The translations under genes and the position numbers were made by a program. This document shows positions 7,954 through 16,107 of a stretch of DNA of 64,000 nt, in pieces. Within the stretch, counting starts at the first letter, position 1, and every line of letters starts with the position of its first letter. The stretch is from an uncultured Opitutaceae bacterium (lineage in GTDB: Bacteria; Verrucomicrobiota; Verrucomicrobiia; Opitutales; Opitutaceae): contig CALAOT010000006.1 in the NCBI GenBank assembly GCA_937889545.1, positions 51,257-115,256 of the forward strand, read 5' to 3'. Under the pieces are notes generated by a model. The model did no database searches and was not told where the DNA came from. It saw nothing but the letters and a program-made list of their open reading frames with translations.

Positions 7954-9570
7954 ATGCCCGCCAAAAACAAGAAATCCAACCCCATTGCAGGCAGCGAGCG
8001 CTCGCTTCGGTCGGGGTCCCGTCTCATCGGCCCGTGCAATCCGGAGGAGCGCATCGAGATCACGATGCGGGTCCGCTCGCGCGGGATACTGCCCCGGCCG
8101 GAAAAGACCGGGGCTCTCCTTCCTCTCAAGCGGCGCTACCTTAGCCGGGAGGAATTCGCCAAGGTCTATGGGGCGGCCCAGGCGGACCTGGCCAAGGTCA
8201 GGGCCTTTGCCGCGAAACACGGGCTTAAGGTCGTCTCGGTGAGCGCCTTCGAGCGCAACATCAAGCTCTCCGGCACCGTCAGGGCGCTCAGCGCCGCGTT
8301 AGACGTGAAGCTGATGGAGTATGCGCACGAGGATGGGAATTACCGCGGGCGCATCGGCGCTGTCCACCTGCCCGCGGGCCTCGTCAAGGTAGTGACGGGC
8401 TTGTTCGGGCTGGACAACCGCCCGCAGGCGCGGCCGCACATATCCAGGGCCATGGAGCACAGCGAGGCTCTTGCCAGGGGCGGGGCCACCTTCACGGCGC
8501 CGCAGGTCGCCCAGCTCTATAATTTCCCGGCGGGCCTCGACGGCACCGGGGAATGCATCGGGCTGCTGGAGTTTGGCGGCGGCTACAGCGCGTCCGACCT
8601 GGCCACGTATTTCAAAAACCTGGGGATCGCGGAGCCATCCGTCACGAGCGTGCCGGTGGATGGCGTCAGCAACAGCCCCGGGAAGGATCCCAATTCCGAC
8701 GGCGAGGTTGCGCTGGACATCGAGGTGGCGGGCTCGGTGGCGCCCGGCGCGAAGATCGTCGTCTATTTCGCCCCGTTCACGGAGCGGGGCTGGGTGGACT
8801 CCCTGACGGCGGCCATGAACGACAGCGTGAACAAGCCTTCCGTGATCTCGATCAGCTGGGGGTTTGCCGAGGGAGAGCCAGTCCAGGGCTTTGAATGGAC
8901 CCAGCAGACGGTCCTGGCGGTGAATGAATCTCTTCAGGCCGCAGCGGCAATGGGGGTGACGGTATGCGTCGCCTCCGGCGACAACGGCTCGGACGATGGG
9001 ATCAATGACGGCCACGCGCACGTCGATTTCCCGGCGTCCAGTCCCTACGCATTGGGGTGCGGCGGCACGAGGCTGACAGCCCAGAACAACAAGGTTGCAA
9101 GCGAGGTGGTGTGGAACGACGGGGTAAAGTCCGGGGAAGCGGGAGGAGGAGGCATCAGCGCCATGAATCCCCTGCCGGCCTGGCAGACGGGCATCGTCCC
9201 GCCATCGGTCAATCCCGGCCACGCTGTCGGCCGAGGTGTTCCCGATGTCTGCGGGAACGCCGACCCCGTTTCGGGCTACCAGATCTTCTACGCGGGCAGG
9301 CTTACCGTCGTAGGAGGCACCAGCGCGGTGGCCCCGCTTTGGGCGGGGCTGCTCGCCAGGATCAACCAGAAGCTCGGCAAGCCGGTCGGGTACATTAACC
9401 CGCTGCTTTACAGCAAACTGGGCAAGTCGGTTGCCTTCAAGGACATCGTGAAGGGCAACAACGACACCACCGGTCACATCGGCGGCTACTCGGCTGGCAA
9501 GGGCTGGGATTGCTGCACGGGCTGGGGCAGCCCGAACGGAACCTCACTGCTCACGGGCCTAGGGGGTTGA
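7954..9570 (+). CDS. Peptidase S53 (sedolisin/kumamolisin-like) with pro-domain
   Basis: 538 aa. An N-terminal pro-kumamolisin activation domain (about residues 30-165) is followed by the catalytic domain, which starts at about FTAPQVAQLYNFPAGLDGTG. Expected sedolisin catalytic residues are visible: Glu251 and Asp255 in GEVALDIEV, the oxyanion Asp343 in ASGDNGS, and the nucleophile Ser457 in GGTSAVAPLWAGL. A C-terminal Ca-site-like stretch is present (FKDIVKGNN...GWDCCTGWGSP). Members of this family are acid-active endopeptidases that mature by removing the pro-domain. No classical signal peptide is visible at the N-terminus (MPAKNKKSNPIAGSERSL), so the export route is unclear. The metallophosphoesterase 33 nt downstream may be cotranscribed. 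Confidence 0.92.
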   Translation: MPAKNKKSNPIAGSERSLRSGSRLIGPCNPEERIEITMRVRSRGILPRPEKTGALLPLKRRYLSREEFAKVYGAAQADLAKVRAFAAKHGLKVVSVSAFERNIKLSGTVRALSAALDVKLMEYAHEDGNYRGRIGAVHLPAGLVKVVTGLFGLDNRPQARPHISRAMEHSEALARGGATFTAPQVAQLYNFPAGLDGTGECIGLLEFGGGYSASDLATYFKNLGIAEPSVTSVPVDGVSNSPGKDPNSDGEVALDIEVAGSVAPGAKIVVYFAPFTERGWVDSLTAAMNDSVNKPSVISISWGFAEGEPVQGFEWTQQTVLAVNESLQAAAAMGVTVCVASGDNGSDDGINDGHAHVDFPASSPYALGCGGTRLTAQNNKVASEVVWNDGVKSGEAGGGGISAMNPLPAWQTGIVPPSVNPGHAVGRGVPDVCGNADPVSGYQIFYAGRLTVVGGTSAVAPLWAGLLARINQKLGKPVGYINPLLYSKLGKSVAFKDIVKGNNDTTGHIGGYSAGKGWDCCTGWGSPNGTSLLTGLGG

Positions 9571-9602
9571 GCCGCGGGGCAAGTCACAAAGGAGATCTTC
9601 CT

Positions 9603-11060
9603 ATGGCAAAGAAGACTTCAAAGCATCCCAAGGCTTCCAAGCCCGCCAAACCGGCCAAGCCAGGCAAACCTGCCGGGCCTGCCAAGCCTGCGAGTCCCGC
9701 AAAGCCTGCAAGCCCAGCCAAACCCGCCAGTCCCCCCAATCTGATTGGCGGAGGTGGGCGGCTTTTCGCGAACCCGGTCCCCGGCGCGGACGAGCCGTCC
9801 TTCCAGGTCAACAACACGAGCAGCGCCTACTACAACTCGCCCTATTACCTGCAGCATCAGACGCAGCTCCAGCCGGTGCCGCCGCCGAGCATGCCGCAGC
9901 CAACGATGGATCTGTCCGACGTGGTCGGCGCCGACCTGATCGCCCAGATCCAATCGGCAAAGACGATCGTGTTTCACGCCGTGGGAGACACGGGCGCCGC
10001 CAAGGTGTCCGCGACACAGTCCGCCGGCACCGCCATCGCCCACGAGGGAAGCGTTGCGGACGCGATGGCTGCGGACGTGGCAACGGGGGGGGCCGGCGCC
10101 CCGGCGTTCTTCTTCCACCTGGGCGACATCGTTTATAACTTCGGCGAGGGCCAATACTACTACGACCAGTTCTTCGAGCCGTTCCGGGCCTACGACCGGC
10201 CGATCTTCGCGGTCCCCGGCAACCACGACGGCATGGTGTTCGGCCAGAACCCCGGCACCCCCCAGGTGCCCACGCTTCAGGCGTTCCTGCGCAATTTCTG
10301 CGCCGCGGAGCCGGGGCCATCGCCGGACGCGGGGGGCCTCATGCGCAGCGTGATGACCCAGCCGGGGGTCTACTTCACCCTCGACGCCCCATTCGTTTCC
10401 ATCATCGGCCTTTACAGCAACGTGCTCGACGGGCCGGGCGTCATCTCCTCGCAGGGTGGGGCGTACCCGACGATGACCGACGACCAACTGACATTCCTCC
10501 AGGCGGAACTGACCCGGCTCAAGCCCGCGCACGACGCGGGCCAGCAGGCGGTCCTCCTGGCCGTGCATCACCCCCCGGCGTCGGTGGACAGCCTGCACGG
10601 CGGGACGGTCGGCCTTGCGAGCGACATCGACAAGACGTGCCAGGCCGCCGGCCTCTGGCCCGACGCCGTGCTGTCGGGGCATGCGCACCTGTACCAGCGG
10701 TTCTCCCGCAGCGTTCCGGGTTTGGGCCGGGCGATCCCCTACGTCGTCTCAGGGAGCGGGGGTTTCGCGGCGACGGCGCCGCAGACCGCCGCCCCGGCCG
10801 CGGGCACGACCATCGGCGAATACACGCTGGTGACACCCCCGATCGTCGATTTCGGGTATCTCACCCTCACCGTGGACATGACGGGCCAGGCCGGGTCGCT
10901 GACGATCAGCTACCGGTCCGTGAACCAGGCCAATGCGCGCGACAGCGTCACGGTCAGCCTCGCCCCGGCGGGCGGCGCGGCCGCCGCAAAGGCGGCCTTG
11001 GCCGTGAGGAAGGGCGCCTCCGGCAAGCCGGGAGCGGCCCGCACGCGCCGGCGGCGCTGA
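9603..11060 (+). CDS. Calcineurin-like metallophosphoesterase with Lys/Pro/Ala-rich tail
   Basis: 485 aa. The start at ATG 9603 is set by AAAGGAG 8-9 nt upstream. Residues 1-46 are a low-complexity tail with repeated AKPASP/AKPA units, resembling histone H1-type C-terminal tails, and the extreme C-terminus is also basic (KPGAARTRRRR). Between them lies a metallophosphoesterase domain with the five metal motifs: GD at 128-129 (HAVGDTG), GDIVY at 174-178, GNHD at 206-209, AVHHPP and GHAHLYQR. It should hydrolyse a phosphate ester with two bound metal ions; substrate unknown. No signal peptide is visible. The basic tails suggest binding to nucleic acid, polyphosphate or the cell surface (inference). 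Confidence 0.85.
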   Translation: MAKKTSKHPKASKPAKPAKPGKPAGPAKPASPAKPASPAKPASPPNLIGGGGRLFANPVPGADEPSFQVNNTSSAYYNSPYYLQHQTQLQPVPPPSMPQPTMDLSDVVGADLIAQIQSAKTIVFHAVGDTGAAKVSATQSAGTAIAHEGSVADAMAADVATGGAGAPAFFFHLGDIVYNFGEGQYYYDQFFEPFRAYDRPIFAVPGNHDGMVFGQNPGTPQVPTLQAFLRNFCAAEPGPSPDAGGLMRSVMTQPGVYFTLDAPFVSIIGLYSNVLDGPGVISSQGGAYPTMTDDQLTFLQAELTRLKPAHDAGQQAVLLAVHHPPASVDSLHGGTVGLASDIDKTCQAAGLWPDAVLSGHAHLYQRFSRSVPGLGRAIPYVVSGSGGFAATAPQTAAPAAGTTIGEYTLVTPPIVDFGYLTLTVDMTGQAGSLTISYRSVNQANARDSVTVSLAPAGGAAAAKAALAVRKGASGKPGAARTRRRR

Positions 11061-11264
11061 GGGCCGCCAACGCGCGCGCCGGGCCTCCCGGTTCCGTCCG
11101 TAGGGGGACGGACCAGGGCAGGCGGGCGTGCGCCCGGATCCCCGCGGCCCCGGGAGCCTTTGGCCTCGCAATATCATCCCCCCGGGGTCAGATCGTTTCG
11201 CCTTGGAGCCCGGGGCAGCGGGGGGAATCCCCGGCTGGAACCCCGGGCTTGAGATCCCGCCACC

Positions 11265-11630
11265 ATGTCCGACGCAAGAATCCTCCGCACCTTCCCCAAC
11301 CCCGCGCCGAAGCGCGACTACGTGATCGAGCACACGCACCATGAGTTCACCTCGGTCTGCCCGGTCACGGGGCACCCGGATTTCGGGACGATCGCCGTGC
11401 GCTACGTTGCCGGCAGGACGTGCGTCGAGCTCAAGTCGCTGAAGCTCTACTTCCACGCTTTCCGCAACCAGGGGATCTATTTCGAGGCCGTGACGAACAA
11501 GATCTGCGACGACCTCGGGTCCCTGCTCAGGCCGCGGAGGCTGACGGTCACCTCGGACTGGAAGGGCCGCGGCGGCATCACATCGGTAGTCACCGCCGAG
11601 TGGAAGCCGAGGGGCGGGTCGCGCGCCTGA
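11265..11630 (+). CDS. queF: NADPH-dependent 7-cyano-7-deazaguanine reductase QueF
   Basis: 121 aa, a single-domain (unimodular) QueF. It reduces preQ0 nitrile to preQ1 in queuosine tRNA modification. The catalytic Cys32 lies in SVCPVTGHPDF with the proton donor Asp39 seven residues on, and the NADPH-binding QueF motif appears as ELKSLKLYF. The C-terminus (GGITSVVTAEW) matches the family. The gene stands alone; no other queuosine gene is in the window. The start is the first ATG in frame and needs no extension. Confidence 0.95.
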   Translation: MSDARILRTFPNPAPKRDYVIEHTHHEFTSVCPVTGHPDFGTIAVRYVAGRTCVELKSLKLYFHAFRNQGIYFEAVTNKICDDLGSLLRPRRLTVTSDWKGRGGITSVVTAEWKPRGGSRA

Positions 11631-11652
11631 CGCCGGCCGCCGGGCCCGGCTG

Positions 11653-12498
11653 TCAGAGACTGAGCGACTTCAGGTAGGCGATGCTCTGCGGGATGTTCTG
11701 CAGGGGGGTGGGGGACTCGTCCTCGATGAAGTACCACTCGACGCCGATGGACTGGGCCTGCCTGAGCACGGAGGGCCAGTCGACCTGGCCGGAGCCGACC
11801 GGCACGTCGTCCGTCCCCGGGGCGTGCCCGGTGTAGATCCCGGTGGAAGCCCCCTTCCGGATATCCTTCACGTGCATCAGCTTCCAGCGGCCCGGGTACT
11901 TCGCGAGCAGCGCGGCCGGGTTCTGGCCTCCATGCGTGGCCCAGAATACGTCCATCTCGAAGTGCACGGACTCGGGGTTCGTCGAGCGCACCAGGACGTC
12001 GAAGGGGGTGTCCCCGTTGCCGGCTGGGCGGAACTCGTAGCCATGAGGATGGTAGGCGAACGTGATTCCCGCTGCCCTGAAGGCGGCGCCCCAGGCGTTG
12101 AAGTCGGCCGCGGCCTTCCTTGCGTCGTCGTCCGTGAACGGGTCGGCGTCCTTGTGCGGGATCCACGCGACGGCAGCGTACTGCACGCCGAGCTCCCTGG
12201 CCTGGGCCACGGCGCCGGCGATGTCCTTCGCCAGCTGCTCGTATGCAAACCCGGCGCTGACCAGCCTCAGGCCGCGCGCCGCCAGGTCGGCCTTGTACGC
12301 CGCCGCCGTCACGTTCCTGGGCGGCCCGCCGCCCTCGATGACCTTGAAGCCGAGGGCCTTGGCCTGGTCCAGCGCGGCGCGCCACCCCTGCTGCATGCTC
12401 TGGACGCGCAAGCTGTACATTTGCAGGCCGAGATGGTCGGCGACCGTGGCGGCCGGGGCCGAGGCCGCAACAAGAAGGGCGAGCAGGAGGGCTTTCAT
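11653..12498 (-). CDS. Secreted sugar phosphate isomerase/epimerase-like TIM-barrel protein
   Basis: 281 aa with a signal peptide (MKALLLALLVAASAPAATVA). It matches the xylose isomerase-like TIM barrel superfamily: HLGLQMYSLRVQ at the first strand, GITFAYHPHGYEF, VHFEMDVFWATHGG and WKLMHVKDIRKG with the metal-binding Glu/His/Asp pattern, and WYFIEDESP near the end. Related secreted proteins are common in Verrucomicrobia and Bacteroidetes, where they act on ketosugars or derivatives; the substrate cannot be assigned here. It is convergent with queF and separated by 54 nt from the end of the PspC gene on the same strand. Confidence 0.82.
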   Translation of the reverse strand: MKALLLALLVAASAPAATVADHLGLQMYSLRVQSMQQGWRAALDQAKALGFKVIEGGGPPRNVTAAAYKADLAARGLRLVSAGFAYEQLAKDIAGAVAQARELGVQYAAVAWIPHKDADPFTDDDARKAAADFNAWGAAFRAAGITFAYHPHGYEFRPAGNGDTPFDVLVRSTNPESVHFEMDVFWATHGGQNPAALLAKYPGRWKLMHVKDIRKGASTGIYTGHAPGTDDVPVGSGQVDWPSVLRQAQSIGVEWYFIEDESPTPLQNIPQSIAYLKSLSL

Positions 12499-12552
12499 TC
12501 GGGGTGGCCGATACGAAAGGCCCGGATCCGCGCCGTTACAACCGTATTGAGC

Positions 12553-13746
12553 TCAGGGCTTCGCCCACCACTCCTTGATGGAATCCACGGCCCGGTGCAC
12601 CTCGTGCGGAAGGTTTCTCACCGCATCGTGCACCTGGACGGAGTGGTGGTGCGCGAACCAGGCGAGCAGCGCGATGAATCCCAGGAATGCGACGGCGTTC
12701 CAAAGGTGCACCCAGCCGGCATACATGGGCTCGTAGCGGCCGCCGTAATACAGGGCGTGGCGCATGATCTTGAGCGGCATCGCGATCATCTGGAACGCGA
12801 CAACTAGGATGATCAGCCCGGCCCAGACGGGGATGCCCGCGGGAAGCAGGATCCCGAAGACGGACCCGGTCGCGAGGAGCGAGACCAGGGAGAGCACGCA
12901 CACGAGCGCGACCAGGACGCTGAGGAGCCTCAGGATGGGTATCGCTATCCACCAGCCGAAGACGGGGTAGGGGTGGTCCGCCCAGTGCTGGCGCCAGTTG
13001 TGGGCGCATTGGTGCGCGCTCCGGTGCACCTCCTCCTGGAAGTCCTGCTTCCATCCGCGCATCTCCTGCTTGAACCTCCTCTTCCATTCGCGGCGGGCCT
13101 GCCTGTCGCCAAACCTCCTCATCCCCTCGTAGTATCCCGCCCTGGCGCGCCGGATGAATTCCTGCGCCGTGAACGGGGCGCCGTGGGCGGCGGCCTTCTC
13201 GGCCGAGGTGCTGGCCTCGGGCAGGATGAACATCAGGACGATGTACAGCACCACGCCCGCGCCGTAGGTGAAGGCCGAGAGCGCGAAGAGGACCCTGAAG
13301 ATCGTCACGTCGACGTTGAAATAGGCCGCAAGGCCGTTGCAGACGCCGCCGACCATGGCTCCGTCGCTGATCTTGTACAGGCGCCTGGGGGATGCGCCCG
13401 GCCCGCCCTGTGCGGCCGTCTTCGGCCCGCCCTGCCCGCCGTTGGTCCTTGGGCCGCGGTCCCCGGCCTGCGGGGCGTCCGCAGGGGCCGAGGCGTCCTC
13501 GACGGGGCCCATCTCCTTGATGGCGCCCTCGACCTCCTTCGTCACCACGACGGACTTGTTCGCCCCGAGGACGGCGCGAAACTTGTCCGCCATGGCCTGC
13601 TCGATGTCGGCCATGATCTCGTCCTTGTCGGGGTTGGCCCCGAGCCGGCTGGCGGCGGTGTCGAGGTACGCCCGCAGCGCGTCGTAGCCGTCTTCCTCAA
13701 GCTGGTACGCATTGCCGTTCAGGTTGATGGTGATTACCTTGTTCAT
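12553..13746 (-). CDS. PspC-domain membrane protein
   Basis: 397 aa. An N-terminal cytosolic domain (about residues 1-95, starting MNKVITINLNGNAYQLEEDG) is followed by a PspC domain near residues 120-180 (LYKISDGAMVGGVCNGLAAYF and the membrane segment after it). After a basic, charged linker there are several further membrane helices (about residues 255-370). PspC proteins take part in envelope-stress responses and membrane homeostasis. It lies 22 nt downstream of a PadR-type repressor gene, a well-known pairing in which PadR controls the membrane protein. A Gly/Ala/Pro-rich linker (residues 95-118) separates the first two domains. Confidence 0.85.
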   Translation of the reverse strand: MNKVITINLNGNAYQLEEDGYDALRAYLDTAASRLGANPDKDEIMADIEQAMADKFRAVLGANKSVVVTKEVEGAIKEMGPVEDASAPADAPQAGDRGPRTNGGQGGPKTAAQGGPGASPRRLYKISDGAMVGGVCNGLAAYFNVDVTIFRVLFALSAFTYGAGVVLYIVLMFILPEASTSAEKAAAHGAPFTAQEFIRRARAGYYEGMRRFGDRQARREWKRRFKQEMRGWKQDFQEEVHRSAHQCAHNWRQHWADHPYPVFGWWIAIPILRLLSVLVALVCVLSLVSLLATGSVFGILLPAGIPVWAGLIILVVAFQMIAMPLKIMRHALYYGGRYEPMYAGWVHLWNAVAFLGFIALLAWFAHHHSVQVHDAVRNLPHEVHRAVDSIKEWWAKP

Positions 13747-13768
13747 ATTGGTGGGCGGTTTTCTAAGG

Positions 13769-14107
13769 CTATTGTCCCGGCTTCTGTCCCAGGCTCCTCA
13801 CGGTCCCGATGATCTTCTGCCAGTAGTCGGAGGTCTCGCGGAGCTGCTCCCGGCCCTTGGCGGTCAGCTCGTAGTACTTCCTCGGGGGGCCGGCCTCCGA
13901 TTCCTTCCACTCGTAGTCCACGAGCTCCTCGCGCCGCATCTTGCTCAGGAGCGGATAGAGCGTCCCCTCCTGGGTGGCGAATTCCGTCCCGCTCAGCTCC
14001 TTAAGGATGTCCGCGACGTAGACCTTGTCCGCCGAGACGACCTTGAGGACCAGGAACTCGAGGAGCCCCTTCCTGATCGGGGAGAATTTCTCATTGATGC
14101 TCGGCAT
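13769..14107 (-). CDS. PadR-family transcriptional repressor
   Basis: 112 aa winged helix-turn-helix protein. It has the PadR pattern GLLEFLVLKVV, then VYVADILKELSGTEFATQEGTLYPLLSKMRREELVDYEW and GPPRKYYELTAKGREQLRE. The short C-terminal helix is the usual dimerisation element. It is the first gene of a two-gene operon with the PspC protein and probably represses its own promoter in response to envelope or lipophilic stress (inference from family behaviour). A 6-bp inverted repeat lies just upstream. Confidence 0.9.
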   Translation of the reverse strand: MPSINEKFSPIRKGLLEFLVLKVVSADKVYVADILKELSGTEFATQEGTLYPLLSKMRREELVDYEWKESEAGPPRKYYELTAKGREQLRETSDYWQKIIGTVRSLGQKPGQ

Positions 14108-14122
14108 GATTTGTTGTCAAGC

Positions 14123-14142
14123 TACCTTGGTAAGTAAAGGTA
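14123..14142. promoter_or_regulatory. Inverted repeat upstream of padR-like gene, candidate operator
   Basis: TACCTT-ggtaagta-AAGGTA is a 6-bp inverted repeat with an 8-nt spacer, 15-35 nt upstream of the PadR start codon, in an unusually AT-rich patch shared with the divergent ybjQ promoter side. Its position suits autoregulation by PadR. Unproven. Confidence 0.35.
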
Positions 14143-14271
14143 GTGGTGGTAAAAAAGGTTGCCGTCAAGGGGAAAAATCAATCCGCAGGAGGGGAGCCTC
14201 CCGGACCGCACCCGCCGGTTTGTCCCTGGCGGGTTGCGCCGGCGGGACCCTTCGGCCCAAAAGGAGGAACC

Positions 14272-14610
14272 ATGCAACCCATTCAAGTCACCACCACGTT
14301 CGGCATCGAAGGCTGCGAGGTCGCGGAGCACAAGGGGATGGTCCGGGGAATCGTCGTCCGCTCCCCCACGATCGCCCAGGGGATCCTGGGCGGCCTGAAG
14401 AACATCATCGGGGGCAGCATCGGGGCCTACACGGAAATGTGCGAGCAGGCCCGCGCGCAGGCGTACGACGTGATGATCGCCCATGCGCAGGAGCTGGGGG
14501 CGAACGCGATCCTGGGAGCGCGGTACGACGCATCCTCGGTGGAGCCGCGGGGCGGGGCCGTGGAGGTGCTGTGCTATGGAACCGCGGTCGTCCTGCGAAG
14601 GAGGCAGTGA
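14272..14610 (+). CDS. YbjQ/UPF0145 family protein
   Basis: 112 aa from ATG 14272, chosen for the strong AAGGAGG 6-7 nt upstream; the frame is open further upstream but without family similarity. The protein shows the YbjQ pattern (VVRSPTIAQGILGGLKNIIGG, YTEMCEQARAQAYDVMIAHA, GANAILGARYD), a small pentameric fold sometimes annotated as heavy-metal-binding. Function is unknown. It is divergent from the padR-pspC operon across about 165 nt. Confidence 0.9.
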   Translation: MQPIQVTTTFGIEGCEVAEHKGMVRGIVVRSPTIAQGILGGLKNIIGGSIGAYTEMCEQARAQAYDVMIAHAQELGANAILGARYDASSVEPRGGAVEVLCYGTAVVLRRRQ

Positions 14611-14660
14611 GCCCCCTGCCGGGGGGCGCGCCGGGAAGGCCCCGCGAAAGGGGCCACGCG

Positions 14661-16073
14661 TCACCTTTCCCCGGCCTCGAACTCGACCCACGGCTCGGCG
14701 GGACGGCTCTTCAGGATTCCCTCCTGCCAGTCGAACTGGGGGTGGGACCTCAGGAAGGCCGCGGCGTCGAACGACGTGCCGTCCGCGGAGCCCCAGCGCG
14801 CGGCGAATGCCATGCGCCGGGCCATCGCGGAGTCGACCACCTTGGCGTCGAAGGTCCCGGAAGGGTCGTAGGGGACGTCCTTGCCGTACATCGGCTCATC
14901 CAGCTCGAAGTGCCCGGCCAGGGTGCGGCCGCTCGGGTTCACCTTGTTGAGGCAGGTGTCGTAGCAGTCGGCCTCCATGCTCTTCGCGCGCTCGACGTCT
15001 ATCCTGCCGGCATTCTCCCTCATGAGCTGCTTCCAGCGCACGCGGCGGGCGACGCCGGAATCGCGGATGTCGACGTCGTCGACGTCGGTCTCCATCCGCA
15101 GGATGCGCAGGTCCTCGGGCACGTTCGAGCCCACGAAATAGCCGTCCCTGGTCCGCTCGAAGCCTACGTATTTCAGGCCGAGTTCGAGCCGGGCGATCTC
15201 GCCGGTCTTGACGTCCCCGATCAGCCAGGCGTTCGCGTAGCCCCCGTTGTTGCCCTTCCTCATCACCGCGCACCAGCCGTCGATCCCGTCGGCGTCCTGG
15301 GTGGCCCGGCGCATGCGGGCGAACTCCGGGATGCCGGCCTGCGAGAACCCGTCGAACCCCCCGATCGTCGTCTCCGAGCCCACGATGCCCGCGTCGGTGA
15401 TGAAGAAGTCCGTGCCGCTGTGGACCCAGCCCGGCTGGGTCTGCATCAGGATGCGGTGGCCCCTCGCCGGCGCGATATCGATGATCACGTTGAAATTCGC
15501 GTCGGCGTAGTCGAACATCGTATTGTGGCCGAGGACGATCCCGCCGCCGGCGGTCATGCGCCCCGTGGCGATGAACGACGAGCACGACTGCTTCTTCGGC
15601 TTGGGCCCGTCCGAGTCCTCGGCCAGCCTCTTCTTCTCCTTCGGCCACCAGTACCCGGTCAGCTCCAGGCTCGCGTTGTAGGTGATGAGCTCGTCGCTCG
15701 TCGCGGCTACGCCCGCCGCGCTCATCCCCTCGGCGATGCCGCCGATCTCCTCCATGTTCTCGCGGTCGATGGCGGGGTTGATGAACTTCCTCGTCTGCTC
15801 GGTGAGCCACGGCCATTCCATGCCGCTCTGGTGGCGCCACATAGCGCCTGTCACGCGCAGGCACTCGGCAATCCGCCCGGCCAGCAGGTAGCCGTGCTGG
15901 AAGCCGCGCTCGCGCGGGCCGCCCTCGACGTGGAGGTAGATCCAACCCGCTTTCTCCTTCATGCGGGCGTTGCCCAGCCACAGCTCCTGCTCGGGGGTGA
16001 GCCCGGGCGCCGCCGCCGCAGCGCTCGCAAGGACCGCCGCCCCCGCGATCCACCGGATGCCGAGGCCGTTCAT
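14661..16073 (-). CDS. C45-type Ntn-hydrolase / phospholipase B-like protein
   Basis: 470 aa with a signal peptide (MNGLGIRWIAGAAVLASAAAAAPG). The likely nucleophile is Cys164, in KQSCSSFIATGRMTAGGG, followed by ILVLGHN-like sequence (IVLGHNTMFDY), the arrangement of autoproteolytic Ntn hydrolases of the C45 (acyl-CoA:6-APA acyltransferase-like) and phospholipase B-like families. Upstream is the conserved ERGFQHGYLLAGRI segment. Such enzymes cleave amide bonds after self-processing; the substrate here is unknown. It is the last gene of the minus-strand run that starts with the galactanase, 34 nt after the GPH transporter. Confidence 0.78.
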   Translation of the reverse strand: MNGLGIRWIAGAAVLASAAAAAPGLTPEQELWLGNARMKEKAGWIYLHVEGGPRERGFQHGYLLAGRIAECLRVTGAMWRHQSGMEWPWLTEQTRKFINPAIDRENMEEIGGIAEGMSAAGVAATSDELITYNASLELTGYWWPKEKKRLAEDSDGPKPKKQSCSSFIATGRMTAGGGIVLGHNTMFDYADANFNVIIDIAPARGHRILMQTQPGWVHSGTDFFITDAGIVGSETTIGGFDGFSQAGIPEFARMRRATQDADGIDGWCAVMRKGNNGGYANAWLIGDVKTGEIARLELGLKYVGFERTRDGYFVGSNVPEDLRILRMETDVDDVDIRDSGVARRVRWKQLMRENAGRIDVERAKSMEADCYDTCLNKVNPSGRTLAGHFELDEPMYGKDVPYDPSGTFDAKVVDSAMARRMAFAARWGSADGTSFDAAAFLRSHPQFDWQEGILKSRPAEPWVEFEAGER

Positions 16074-16107
16074 GATCCGACCGCCGGCAGGGCTGCGCGG
16101 CGCGGCA

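Noticed and set aside
9630..9735. DNA tandem repeat as mobile element or minisatellite
   Set aside because: The repetition is explained by the AKPASP-type coding repeats of the phosphoesterase tail.
11061..11264. Terminator after the metallophosphoesterase (TCCGTCC/GGACGGA stem near 11095-11115)
   Set aside because: A stem is possible but no T-run follows; in DNA this GC-rich such stems are expected by chance.
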